Assembly (NCBI GenBank): GCA_009777245.1 | Contig: WRMF01000016.1 | Coordinates: forward strand, 1 to 48,721 | Length of the DNA: 48,721 bases | Origin: Betaproteobacteria bacterium | GTDB lineage: Bacteria > Pseudomonadota > Gammaproteobacteria > Burkholderiales > Rhodocyclaceae | Direction: 5' to 3' | Shown: positions 15,148 through 24,864 of the stretch, one piece after another | How the letters are laid out: each line of letters opens with the position of its first letter | Position numbering within the stretch: the stretch's first letter is position 1 | The notes under the pieces: model-generated | What the model saw: only the letters and a program-made list of their open reading frames with translations | Told to the model about the DNA's origin: nothing | Database searches by the model: none | Position numbers and translations under genes: made by a program

Positions 15148-16869
15148 GTGGCAGTAAATCTTTCTCTCAATCAAAAGGCTCGCCCCTTGCTGGGGCTGGA
15201 CATCAGTTCGTCCGCCGTCAAGCTGGTCGAATTGTCCATTTCCGGGCGCAATGACTATCGCGTAGAGCGCTACGTGATAGAGACATTGCCCAAGGACGCG
15301 GTAGTGGATGGCAACATTGCCGACCCGGATGCCGTGCAGCATTCCATCAAGCAGGCTTGGAAGCGGATGGGTTCTTCCATCAGAAACGTTGCGGTTGCGC
15401 TTCCGACGACTGCCATAATCTCCAAGAAAATCAGGGTTCCTTCGGGGCTTCGCGAAGACGAGCTTGAAGGTCTGGTGGAGTCCGAGGCTGCTCAAAATAT
15501 CCCGTTTTCCATTGATGAAGTCAGTCTGGATTTTCGTGTTCTGGGGCCTGTTCCCGGCAGCGCGGATGAAGAAGAGGTATTGATCGTCGCTACCAGACGG
15601 GATCGCGTGGAAGATCGGGTCGCGGTCATTGAGGCGGTCGGTTTGAGTGCGGTTGTGGTTGATGTCGAGTCCCACGCGGCTCTTGCGGCTTCGGAGCTGA
15701 TCACAAGCCAGTTGCGGGGAATCAGTTCCTCGTCGGTTGTGGCGTTGGTGGATATCGGCATGAACGTTCTGCGTTTTTCGGTGCTGAAAAACAATGTTCC
15801 GATCTATTCCCGCGAGCAGGCTTTTGGCGGCGGTCAGTTGACCCAGGATGTAGCCCGCCGTTTCGGAATGGGCTATACGGAAGCGGAGACGAGCAAACGT
15901 TCCGGCAACTTGCCGGATGAATATGCATCCGACCTGCTACCGCAATTCACCGAGAACCTGACGTTGGAAGTGGCGCGTTCGTTGCAGTTCTTTTTTACCA
16001 CCACGCAATATTCCAGCGTTGATCGTATTGTTCTTGCCGGCGGTTGCGCCGCGATACCGGGAATTGCGGAGCAGGTAGCCGGGCGCACCCAGGTGGAGAC
16101 CGTCCTTGCCAATCCTTTTGCGGGGATGTCCATTGCCGACAGGATTCGCGCCGACCAGTTGCAGAGAGAGGCTCCTGCGCTTCTGGTGGCTTGCGGTCTG
16201 GCGCTGCGCCGTTTCGATGAAACTGCGCCGGTCAGCAAGGCATGTGTCAACCTTCTGCCCTACAGGGAAGAACAGTTGCAGGGACGGAGAAAGCAGTTCT
16301 ATCTTCATGCGGGGCTCGCTGTTTTGGCAGGTGTGGCTATTGTTGTTTTGGGATACCTTGTTAATGCTTCCGCCCTGCAAAGCCAGCTGCTTGCCAATCA
16401 GTTCCTGCAAGACGAAATCAACGTTTCCAAGAAGGTGGTTGCAGAAATCAATGATATCCGCGCGCGAACCCAAGCTCTTCTGGGGCGTAAAAACGCGATT
16501 GAGACCCTGCAAAAAGACAGGGGCGACACAGTTCATTTGTTCAACGAACTGGTAGGCAAAATGCCGGAGAGCGTATATCTGACGTCCTTGAGGCAGCGGG
16601 GACAGGAGATTGTAGTGAGCGGCGTTACTCAATCCCAGGCGCGTGTTTCCGAATTTATGCGTAACATCAGCGCTTCTCCCTGGCTTGGAAGTCCGCGGCT
16701 GAACGAAGTCAAGGGCGAATTAAGGGGGCAGCGCAGGTTTGCCACTTTTTCCCTCAGGTTTTCCATGGAATCCAATCCTGAAGCGGCTGTTGCAGAGGAG
16801 AATGCTTCGCTGGAAGAGATAGTCGCGGAAAGCCATAACACGGACAACGTTGAGGAGGCCGGACAATGA
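15148..16869 (+). CDS. pilMN: PilM-PilN fusion, type IV pilus alignment protein
   Basis: Normally two genes are found here. Residues 1 to about 363 match PilM, the cytoplasmic actin-like ATPase-fold protein: LLGLDISSSAVKLVEL near the start, VALPTTAIISKKIRVP, ALVDIGMNVLRFSV and VLAGGCAAIPGI. The chain continues without a stop into VNLLPYREEQLQ (from residue 366), the normal N-terminus of PilN. It then has one transmembrane helix (AGLAVLAGVAIVVLGYLV), a coiled coil and the fimbrial-assembly domain ending SLRFSME. In most species PilM binds the first residues of PilN, so the fusion fixes a known contact covalently. I chose the GTG at 15148 because GGAGG lies 5 nt upstream; the TTG 12 nt earlier is unlikely. 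Confidence 0.93.
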   Translation: MAVNLSLNQKARPLLGLDISSSAVKLVELSISGRNDYRVERYVIETLPKDAVVDGNIADPDAVQHSIKQAWKRMGSSIRNVAVALPTTAIISKKIRVPSGLREDELEGLVESEAAQNIPFSIDEVSLDFRVLGPVPGSADEEEVLIVATRRDRVEDRVAVIEAVGLSAVVVDVESHAALAASELITSQLRGISSSSVVALVDIGMNVLRFSVLKNNVPIYSREQAFGGGQLTQDVARRFGMGYTEAETSKRSGNLPDEYASDLLPQFTENLTLEVARSLQFFFTTTQYSSVDRIVLAGGCAAIPGIAEQVAGRTQVETVLANPFAGMSIADRIRADQLQREAPALLVACGLALRRFDETAPVSKACVNLLPYREEQLQGRRKQFYLHAGLAVLAGVAIVVLGYLVNASALQSQLLANQFLQDEINVSKKVVAEINDIRARTQALLGRKNAIETLQKDRGDTVHLFNELVGKMPESVYLTSLRQRGQEIVVSGVTQSQARVSEFMRNISASPWLGSPRLNEVKGELRGQRRFATFSLRFSMESNPEAAVAEENASLEEIVAESHNTDNVEEAGQ

Positions 16870-17510
16870 GCAAGCAGCTGAACTTTAAACAGATCGCAGA
16901 TGATTTCTCGTCCCTGAAAAGCAAGGATCCGGGCGTCTGGTTGCCGATACCGCGTTATTTCATGTTGTTCGTCTTCTGTGTTGCCGTGGTTGGGCTGGGC
17001 TGTGCCGCCCTCTGGTACGGGCAATGGGAGGAGTTGGAAGCAGCTGCTGCCGAGGAACAGAGGTTAAGAGGCGAATGGCTGGAGAGCAAGAAAGCTGCCG
17101 CCAGTCTTGAGCTTTACCGGCTGCAGCTGGCCGAGATTGACCGTTCCTTTGGCGCGCTTTTGAAGCAGTTGCCCAACCGTTCCGAGGTTGAAAACTTGCT
17201 GATTGAAGTCAATCAGGCGGGTATGGGGCGCGGCTTGCAATTTGAGCTGTTCAAGCCGGAAGCCGAGCAGATCAAGGATTTTTATGCGGAATTGCCGATT
17301 AGCGTCAAGGTTATCGGCAGTTACGATGACTTGGGCGCATTCGCGACCGATATTGCCCGACTGCCGCGCATTGTCACCTTGAACGACATTGATCTTGCCA
17401 AGGAGCCGAAATCGGGACAATTGACCATGAGCATGAAGCTAAAGACTTTCCGTTATCTGGACGCGGATGAGATGACGCCTAAGACACCACCTCAGGGGGG
17501 CAGGATATGA
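16866..17510 (+). CDS. pilO: type IV pilus inner-membrane protein PilO
   Basis: The 214-residue protein has a short cytoplasmic start, one transmembrane helix (FMLFVFCVAVVGLGCAALWY, about residues 36-55), a coiled-coil region (EELEAAAAEEQRLRGEW) and a periplasmic ferredoxin-like domain. The family pattern LKQLPNRSEVENLLIEVNQAG is visible. PilO dimerises with PilN and links the cytoplasmic PilM ring to PilP and PilQ. Its ATG overlaps the pilMN stop in ATGA. Confidence 0.94.
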   Translation: MSKQLNFKQIADDFSSLKSKDPGVWLPIPRYFMLFVFCVAVVGLGCAALWYGQWEELEAAAAEEQRLRGEWLESKKAAASLELYRLQLAEIDRSFGALLKQLPNRSEVENLLIEVNQAGMGRGLQFELFKPEAEQIKDFYAELPISVKVIGSYDDLGAFATDIARLPRIVTLNDIDLAKEPKSGQLTMSMKLKTFRYLDADEMTPKTPPQGGRI

Positions 17511-18052
17511 ACACACGCAGATTAATTTTGACGATACCTGCTGCTGCGCTGTTGCTGCTCTCAGCATGCAGTCCGCTTGACGATGTCCAGGAATGGATGA
17601 AAGCGGAAAGCCAAAATATCCGTCCTTCCATTCCGGCGCTGCCCAAGGCTGTTGAGTATCGGACGGTGGTTTTTGATGCTTTGGGGCGTCTTGATCCTTT
17701 TGATACCACCCGCCTGGATCCAAGTTCTCAAGGGTTTGGCGTTGCGGAAGAGATGAATGAGTTATTGCAAGCCCGCCTACTTCGCAACAATGTTCTTGAA
17801 AAATATCCGTTGGAATCCATGGAGTTGATCGGCATCATGAACATCAACAGGCAACAGCTTGCCGCCATCAAGGTGGACAACATTGTCCAGCAGGTCAAGG
17901 TGGGAGATTACATCGGTCTTGATTTCGGTTTGGTTACCGCGATCAGGGATACTGAAATCACCCTTAATGAAAAGGTGGAAGACCTGGCTGACGGCATTTT
18001 GACGGATCGAATGGCCACACTGTATTTGCAGACTAAGGAGGAAGGAAGATGA
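17507..18052 (+). CDS. pilP: type IV pilus lipoprotein PilP
   Basis: The 181-residue lipoprotein has a signal sequence with a lipobox ending LLSAC (Cys21). A proline-containing linker follows, then the PilP domain: FDALGRLDPFDTTRL, YPLESMELIGIM, AAIKVDNIVQQVKVGDYIG and ITLNEKVED. PilP tethers the PilN/PilO inner-membrane complex to the secretin PilQ. The start overlaps the pilO stop and its own stop overlaps the pilQ start, both as ATGA, indicating translational coupling. Confidence 0.94.
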   Translation: MNTRRLILTIPAAALLLLSACSPLDDVQEWMKAESQNIRPSIPALPKAVEYRTVVFDALGRLDPFDTTRLDPSSQGFGVAEEMNELLQARLLRNNVLEKYPLESMELIGIMNINRQQLAAIKVDNIVQQVKVGDYIGLDFGLVTAIRDTEITLNEKVEDLADGILTDRMATLYLQTKEEGR

Positions 18053-20325
18053 ATGCGATCAAGATAAACAAGGCGCTGCTGGTTGCAGCCTTGCTGCTGG
18101 TTGCGCCGTTATCGGTATCCGCGCAGGCGGATGATTCGGCATCGGCGGAGAAGAACGCCATTACCGCTGTCAATGTTGCGCCGCAAGGCAACGCTATTTT
18201 CTTCAAGATTGACTTGAGTTCGCCAGCGGCGGATTTGCCGACGATTTTTTCGGTTGCCAATCCGCCCCGGATTGTGATGGACTTTACCGACGTGGAAAAC
18301 GCGTTGGGTTTGAACCGGCGGGACGTGAAGCAAGGCGACTTGACCAGCTTCAACGTCATTACCGTGGGCGATCGAACCCGGGTATTGCTCAATCTGGTGC
18401 GAGCCATGCAGCATGAGGTGCGCCAAGAGGGTAATTCGCTGCTTGTCACCTTGACGCCTCTTCCTGGAGTCGCATTGACGGAGAAATCTTCCACATTCGT
18501 GACGGAGAGCGTACATGGCGCTCATACCGTTCGTGATGTTTCCTTCCGGCGCGGTCAGGACGGCGAAGGTCGCATTCTGGTGGAGTTGTCCGATAGCGGC
18601 ACCGGGATCAACATTCGTCAACAGGGTAATGCCTTGGTGGTGGATTTCCTGAAGACTTCCCTGCCTGAAAACCTGCGTCGCAGGATGGACGTGACCGATT
18701 TCGCCACCCCGGTGACCAATATCGTTACCGAGAGCAAGGGCGCCAATGTGCAGATGACCATAACGCCTCGCGGTCTGTGGGAGCACAATGCCTATCAGGT
18801 GGATAATCAGTTTGTGATTGAGGTCACGGCCATTGTCGAAGACCCCACCAAGCTGGTGCAGAGCCAGAAGATTGGTTACCAGGGGCCAAGGATCAGCATT
18901 AATTACCAGAATGGCGATGTGCGCGCGTTGTTGCGTTTGATGGCGGAAGAGCTGGATCTTAATGCTGTTATCAGCGAGACTGTTACCGGCACGACCACTC
19001 TGGTGTTGAAGGATGTGCCCGCAGATCAGGTAATTGACATCATCTTCCAGCAAAAAGGTCTGGACATGAGAAAGAACGGCAATGTCATCATGATTGCCCC
19101 GCGCGACGAGATTGACACGCGTGAGAAGCTCATGTACGAGTCCTTGCAGACCAAGGAAGACCTTGAGCCGTTGGTGACCGAGACCTTCCAGTTGAATTAT
19201 CACAACGTCAAGGATTTCAGCGCGATTCTGAACAACAGGGATCAGAGCATCTTGTCCAAGCGCGGCAGTGTCGTTACTGATCCTCGCTCCAACATGCTCT
19301 TCGTGCAGGATATTCCGAGCCGTCTGGACGCGCTGCGCCGGATGATCGCCCTGACTGACATACCCAAGCGGCAGGTGATGATCGAGGCTCGGATTGTGGA
19401 GGCGACGGAGTGGTTTGCCAAGAGCCTGGGGATGCGGTTGGGCGTGTTCAATTCCAAGTGGATTCCTGGTCGTGGCTGGTACGGCATTGGGGGGGATAAC
19501 ATTCAAACCAGCAGGAACTACTACCAAGATGGCAGATTAGCGGAATTAGGCGCAGAATATCGCGCTGCCTATGCTGCCTATAGTGCGAACCCGACCCCAG
19601 AAAACCAATTGGCGCTGAGTTATGCCCGCGCGGATTACAATATGGGCAGGAACATATACAATCCGTATGGTGGTGTGGAAGGTACACCGGAGATGCCCGG
19701 CCTGAATCAGGTGAACCTGCCAGCTGGCGGATTATCCGGGCCGATCTCCGGAAACACGACACTGGATCCATCGCTGTTCTCCTTCTTGGTGTCCAACTCT
19801 GCGGGAACGCGGATGCTGAATCTGGAAATCTCCGCCATCGAAGCGGATAACCAGGGCAAGGTCATTTCCTCGCCGCGCATTCTGACAACCGATCAGGAAG
19901 AAGCAGTAATCGAGCAGGGTGTGGAAATTCCCTATCAGGAAGCCAGCAGTTCCGGCGCGACTTCGGTCAGCTTCAAGAAGGCGGTGATGTCGCTTCGGGT
20001 AATTCCGCGCATCACTCCGGATGGCAGGGTGTCCATGAACATCAAGGTGAATCAGGACTCCAAGGGCGCGGACGTGCCGGGCGGCGTCTCGATCAATACC
20101 AAGAAGGTGGAAACCACAGCCCTTGTGGAGAACGGCGGCACGATCGTGATCGGCGGCATTTACGAGATGGCCAGCAGCAACCGAGTTGACAAGGTTCCGC
20201 TTCTGGGTGATCTCCCGGTGGTCGGATACCTGTTCAAGACCACGGGCAAGCAGATTGACAAGCGCGAATTGCTGGTCTTCATCACCCCTAGAATTGTGAG
20301 CGAAAGCCTCACGGTTTCCAACTGA
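18049..20325 (+). CDS. pilQ: type IV pilus secretin PilQ
   Basis: PilQ forms the outer-membrane pore for the pilus. The 758-residue protein has a signal peptide (LLVAALLLVAPLSVSAQA) and two AMIN domains that bind peptidoglycan (about residues 40-240). It has an STN/N0 domain (from about 285, NGDVRALLRLMAEEL), an N1 domain (from about 380, FQLNYHNVKDFSAIL) and a C-terminal secretin domain with GKVISSPRILT (about 603), EIPYQ and VPLLGDLPVVGYLF near the end. Residues about 483-549 are an unusual Tyr/Ala/Asn-rich insertion at the point where other PilQ proteins have a short loop. The usual neighbours aroK/aroB do not follow; the operon ends at a terminator. Confidence 0.95.
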   Translation: MNAIKINKALLVAALLLVAPLSVSAQADDSASAEKNAITAVNVAPQGNAIFFKIDLSSPAADLPTIFSVANPPRIVMDFTDVENALGLNRRDVKQGDLTSFNVITVGDRTRVLLNLVRAMQHEVRQEGNSLLVTLTPLPGVALTEKSSTFVTESVHGAHTVRDVSFRRGQDGEGRILVELSDSGTGINIRQQGNALVVDFLKTSLPENLRRRMDVTDFATPVTNIVTESKGANVQMTITPRGLWEHNAYQVDNQFVIEVTAIVEDPTKLVQSQKIGYQGPRISINYQNGDVRALLRLMAEELDLNAVISETVTGTTTLVLKDVPADQVIDIIFQQKGLDMRKNGNVIMIAPRDEIDTREKLMYESLQTKEDLEPLVTETFQLNYHNVKDFSAILNNRDQSILSKRGSVVTDPRSNMLFVQDIPSRLDALRRMIALTDIPKRQVMIEARIVEATEWFAKSLGMRLGVFNSKWIPGRGWYGIGGDNIQTSRNYYQDGRLAELGAEYRAAYAAYSANPTPENQLALSYARADYNMGRNIYNPYGGVEGTPEMPGLNQVNLPAGGLSGPISGNTTLDPSLFSFLVSNSAGTRMLNLEISAIEADNQGKVISSPRILTTDQEEAVIEQGVEIPYQEASSSGATSVSFKKAVMSLRVIPRITPDGRVSMNIKVNQDSKGADVPGGVSINTKKVETTALVENGGTIVIGGIYEMASSNRVDKVPLLGDLPVVGYLFKTTGKQIDKRELLVFITPRIVSESLTVSN

Positions 20326-20340
20326 TTCGGCTACCCTCTG

Positions 20341-20368
20341 AAAAGGGCGGGATTTCCCCGCCCTTTTT
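20341..20368 (+). terminator. rho-independent terminator of the pil operon
   Basis: AAAAGGGCGGG (20341-20351) and CCCGCCCTTTT (20357-20367) form an 11-bp stem with a 5-nt loop, followed by T and preceded by A residues. It lies 16 nt after the pilQ stop. Confidence 0.9.
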
Positions 20369-20396
20369 GTTGCTTATAGTGGTTCCTGTAAATGAC

Positions 20397-21777
<1,381 letters not shown>

Positions 21778-21800
21778 CCGCGCGAAAAGAGTGCGCCCTG

Positions 21801-23426
21801 TCAAGCAAGCCTCGCACGCGCGGAGCGCCCCAAGGCGGTTGTGAACAATTCAGGATCGCCCAGGATCATGGCGCGGTTTTTGGCTCGGGTAATAGCGGTA
21901 TAAATGAGTTCACGAGTCAGGATTGGGGTGTCATGTCCCGGCAGAACAAGGGCGACGCTGCCGAATTCCGAACCTTGCGCCTTATGCGCGGTAAGCGCAA
22001 AGGCGCTTTCAAATTCCGGCAGGCGGGCGATGTCCAGATAACGCCAGCCGCCGCGATCGGGAAAGCAGGCTTTAAGACGTGATGAGCCGCGCTTTGCGTC
22101 AGGCTGGGGCAGGAGAATGCCGGTATCGCCGTTATAAAGGCGAGTGTCATGGTCGTTTCTGGTAATCATCACCGCTTGTCCGGGGTAGAAATTTTCCGCG
22201 TTATGGCGAAACGCATTATTGCGGGAGATAAAAAAGCGGTTCAGATGTGAATTGATGGCAAGCGCGCCGCGCTCGCCTTCGCGCAGGACGGCGAGGACAC
22301 GAAATTCGTTCAACGCGTCGAACAAGGGCAGGGGAGAATCGCCGGGACGCCATGCGGCAAACGCGCTCCGCCAGACGGCAAAGCCATCCGCCAGACTCTG
22401 CAATGCCTGCGCCGAGAGGGCAGACCCCGTCTCATTGAGCCAGTATAGATCGTCGCCGGAAGCGGCAGCCTGTGCCGCTTCATCATCTCCGCTTGCCAGC
22501 GCGGCAATCAGGGAACCCAGCGGAGAATCCGGGGAGAAGCGATAATTTTGTTCGAGTTGAATCACCGCGTCCCGCAAGGCTTCTGTTTCCGTGAGAGCGG
22601 CAAACACATTGCCAGCCTCCACTGCGGGCAACTGCGCCTTGTCGCCGATCAGGATCAGGCGGGCAGAGTCTGGAATGACCGCAGAAAGCTGCTCGGCCAG
22701 GATTATGTCGAGCATCGAGACTTCATCCACAATGACAAGATCAAACGGTATGGGATTGCCGGAATGATGACGGGGAGGAAGTCCGTCGGCGGAAATGCCA
22801 AGGAGACGATGCAGGGTGAATGTTTCTGTCGGCAGTAGTATTTCAGGCGGTAGCTCCGTTGCAGCCCGCATGAGCGACTCCTGCATCCGCGCGGCTGCCT
22901 TGCCGGTTGGCGCGGCGAGCGCCACGCGAAGATCAGGGGTTTCGGCAAGCAGGCAGGCGAGCAGGCGGGCGATTGTGTAGGTCTTGCCTGTGCCCGGGCC
23001 GCCGGAAAGAATGACAAGTTGCCGATCGAGCGCGAGCGTTATGGCCTTTCTCTGCGCGTGATGTTCGGCATCGGGGAAAAGCCGCTCCAGCATGGCGAGC
23101 GCCGTGCCTGGCGAAGGGGTAGGCGAGACGCGATTTTTGGCGGCAAGGGAAGCGGCGAATTCCTTTTCGGCGACAAAGTAGCGAGTCAGATAGAGGTTGC
23201 CGGATTGATCCAACACGAACGGCTTGCCGTCGTTATTCGCCAGCAGATCGGACAGGGAGAGAACCTTAGCTTCCGGTTCCGTCAGTCTTATAGAGGTTTT
23301 GCCTTCCTGTTCCGCCAGCGCGAGCCTGTAGCCAGCTTGCCATGCCGCGTCCTTTCCTTCCGCATTGGCCCATCTGCGGCATTGGTCGGCGAAGGCATGG
23401 GCAAATGCGTAGGCGCCGGAATACAT
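21801..23426 (-). CDS. recD: RecBCD enzyme alpha subunit RecD (exonuclease V helicase)
   Basis: RecD is the fast 5'-3' helicase of RecBCD. The 541-residue frame from MYSGAYAF contains the Walker A motif GGPGTGKT (residues 142-149), APTGKAAARMQ (Ia), TLHRLLG, VIVDEVSM (Walker B), IGDKAQLPAVEAG (III), LEQNYRF (IV), GQAVMITRND and the C-terminal LTAHKAQGSEF and YTAITRAKN (V-VI). The open frame continues far upstream, but that part is the off-frame shadow of the SPOR gene, so I start at 23426, 10 nt after that gene's stop. No clear Shine-Dalgarno is seen. recB and recC are not in the window; normally all three are clustered. Confidence 0.88.
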   Translation of the reverse strand: MYSGAYAFAHAFADQCRRWANAEGKDAAWQAGYRLALAEQEGKTSIRLTEPEAKVLSLSDLLANNDGKPFVLDQSGNLYLTRYFVAEKEFAASLAAKNRVSPTPSPGTALAMLERLFPDAEHHAQRKAITLALDRQLVILSGGPGTGKTYTIARLLACLLAETPDLRVALAAPTGKAAARMQESLMRAATELPPEILLPTETFTLHRLLGISADGLPPRHHSGNPIPFDLVIVDEVSMLDIILAEQLSAVIPDSARLILIGDKAQLPAVEAGNVFAALTETEALRDAVIQLEQNYRFSPDSPLGSLIAALASGDDEAAQAAASGDDLYWLNETGSALSAQALQSLADGFAVWRSAFAAWRPGDSPLPLFDALNEFRVLAVLREGERGALAINSHLNRFFISRNNAFRHNAENFYPGQAVMITRNDHDTRLYNGDTGILLPQPDAKRGSSRLKACFPDRGGWRYLDIARLPEFESAFALTAHKAQGSEFGSVALVLPGHDTPILTRELIYTAITRAKNRAMILGDPELFTTALGRSARARLA

Positions 23427-23436
23427 GGCGGGCGTG

Positions 23437-24246
23437 CTATGGGCGGGGGCGTTGCGGCGGAAGGACAATGCCCTCAATGCCCAATTCACGCATTTTCTTG
23501 CGCGCCGCCTCGGCTTCAGCTTGGGTTTTGAAGGGGCCGACCTGGATGCGGGTTTCCAAAGTGGAAGGAATGCCATGTAGGGTGAGTTTGGCGTGGATTT
23601 CCTCGGCGCGCTGAAAATTGGCAAAGACGCCTGCCTGTACGACATATACGGGCGCGGGCGGTTGCGGCACAGGCGGCGGGGTACGAACAACAGGCGGCGG
23701 CTGGAGCGGTTGCGGCTCCGGCTCTTGCTCCGGAGCGGTAAATTCCGGCTTGACGACGCCGGGTAACTGGGGTACGGGGCGCGGGTCGGCGGGTCGTGGC
23801 GTCGGCGATCGTGTTGTTGCCGCCGGACGCTCTGGCGGCGCAGGTTCAGGAGCGGGAACCGGCTGGACAGATGGCGTTTCCGGCGGAGTCTCCGGCGGGG
23901 AAGGCGGAATTTCCGGCGGCTCGGGCGGTATCTCCGTCGGGGAAGATTGGTCGTCATCATCGTCAGGGATAAACGGTAACCCCGATCCTGACCGCTCTGT
24001 GTCTTCAGGGCTGGGCGGAGTGACAGGCTGGACAGGCAGGCGCTGCGGCACGGGTACGACATCAGGGAATGGCGGCGGGCCGCTTTCCTCGGGAGCGCCG
24101 CTGAACTTGTCGAATAGGAAAAGCAGGCCAAGCAGGCCGACTATCAGTACTGCCGCAATGGTCAAACGGCGGACAATGACATTTCGCTGTTCGGCCTCAT
24201 GGTCGGCGTCGGCAGGTGAATTGGACAAAGGGTCTTCTCTCTTCAT
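23437..24246 (-). CDS. SPOR-domain, proline-rich membrane protein (DedD/FtsN-like)
   Basis: The 269-residue protein has a cytoplasmic start and a single transmembrane helix (LTIAAVLIVGLLGLLFLF, about residues 28-45). A long Pro/Glu-rich periplasmic linker (about 50-195) is followed by a C-terminal SPOR domain (VYVVQAGVFANFQRAEEI to the end), which binds denuded peptidoglycan at the division septum. This architecture is shared by DedD and FtsN, and I cannot say which role applies. Its start overlaps the DUF2802 stop in ATGA. Confidence 0.88.
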   Translation of the reverse strand: MKREDPLSNSPADADHEAEQRNVIVRRLTIAAVLIVGLLGLLFLFDKFSGAPEESGPPPFPDVVPVPQRLPVQPVTPPSPEDTERSGSGLPFIPDDDDDQSSPTEIPPEPPEIPPSPPETPPETPSVQPVPAPEPAPPERPAATTRSPTPRPADPRPVPQLPGVVKPEFTAPEQEPEPQPLQPPPVVRTPPPVPQPPAPVYVVQAGVFANFQRAEEIHAKLTLHGIPSTLETRIQVGPFKTQAEAEAARKKMRELGIEGIVLPPQRPRP

Positions 24247-24860
24247 GATGTTTTCCCTTCCTTGCTTTTCATCAGCGACACGACCAAATCAGACTCAGCG
24301 CGCGAGATGCCGCAACGCTCGGAGATAGTCAACGCGTCGTGTCCCAGAATAGCCATCTGCATGGCTTCCTTGTACAACGGAGAAGAATTTTGCGCGACCT
24401 GGGCAATTTGCAGGGTGTCGCGCAATAATTCCATTTCGTCGCGGAGCATGGCAAAAGAGCCGCGCAGGGTTTCCACCTCTTCCCTTGTTTCTTGCAGTTC
24501 CCTGCTTACCCCGTCCATGAAAGTCTTTTGCCCGAATCCACCTTCGGAGGCGGGAGCCGGAGCAGGAGCCGCGCTCCTGGAGACGGAGGCCAGAAGCTCC
24601 CGGCGCTTGGAAGACAGAGGGGGTTTGGCATAGACGAGCGGCAATTCGTTATTTTCTCCGGTTGCAGGGGCGGCGTCGGCAGAGCCAGCCGACGCCGCCA
24701 GGACAGGCTCGTCACGCGCAGCCGCTGCGGGCGGTGAAGGCGGCCTGATCCGCCCCAGTCTCCACATTTTCCAGAGAAGCCAGCCCATGTAGAGGGCAAT
24801 GATCACCGTCAAGGCCACCAGAATTTCTCGCCAGTCCGGAAAATGCGCCGTCCAGTTCAT
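24243..24860 (-). CDS. DUF2802 domain protein
   Basis: A 205-residue protein starting MNWTAHFPDW, with one transmembrane helix (ILVALTVIIALYMGWLLWKMW, about residues 12-32), an Ala/Pro-rich middle and a predicted coiled coil (QETREEVETLRGSFAMLRDEMELL). The conserved C-terminal DUF2802 segment resembles a helix-turn-helix: YKEAMQMAILGHDALTISERCGISRAES. The longer open frame upstream is a shadow of the FadL-like gene. It is coupled to the SPOR gene and follows the porin gene by 4 nt. Function unknown. Confidence 0.82.
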   Translation of the reverse strand: MNWTAHFPDWREILVALTVIIALYMGWLLWKMWRLGRIRPPSPPAAAARDEPVLAASAGSADAAPATGENNELPLVYAKPPLSSKRRELLASVSRSAAPAPAPASEGGFGQKTFMDGVSRELQETREEVETLRGSFAMLRDEMELLRDTLQIAQVAQNSSPLYKEAMQMAILGHDALTISERCGISRAESDLVVSLMKSKEGKTS

Positions 24861-24864
24861 TCCA

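Noticed and set aside
18109-19527. 472-residue ORF antisense to pilQ
   Set aside because: Long antisense frame typical of GC-rich coding DNA; the pilQ frame explains the region.
20341-20368. Riboswitch leader for tgt
   Set aside because: This hairpin is a plain terminator after pilQ, and the rest of the leader is a MITE; no preQ1 aptamer pattern seen.
23427-24131. N-terminal extension of recD rich in Arg, Pro and Ser
   Set aside because: It is the off-frame shadow of the proline-rich SPOR gene; RecD homology begins at 23426.
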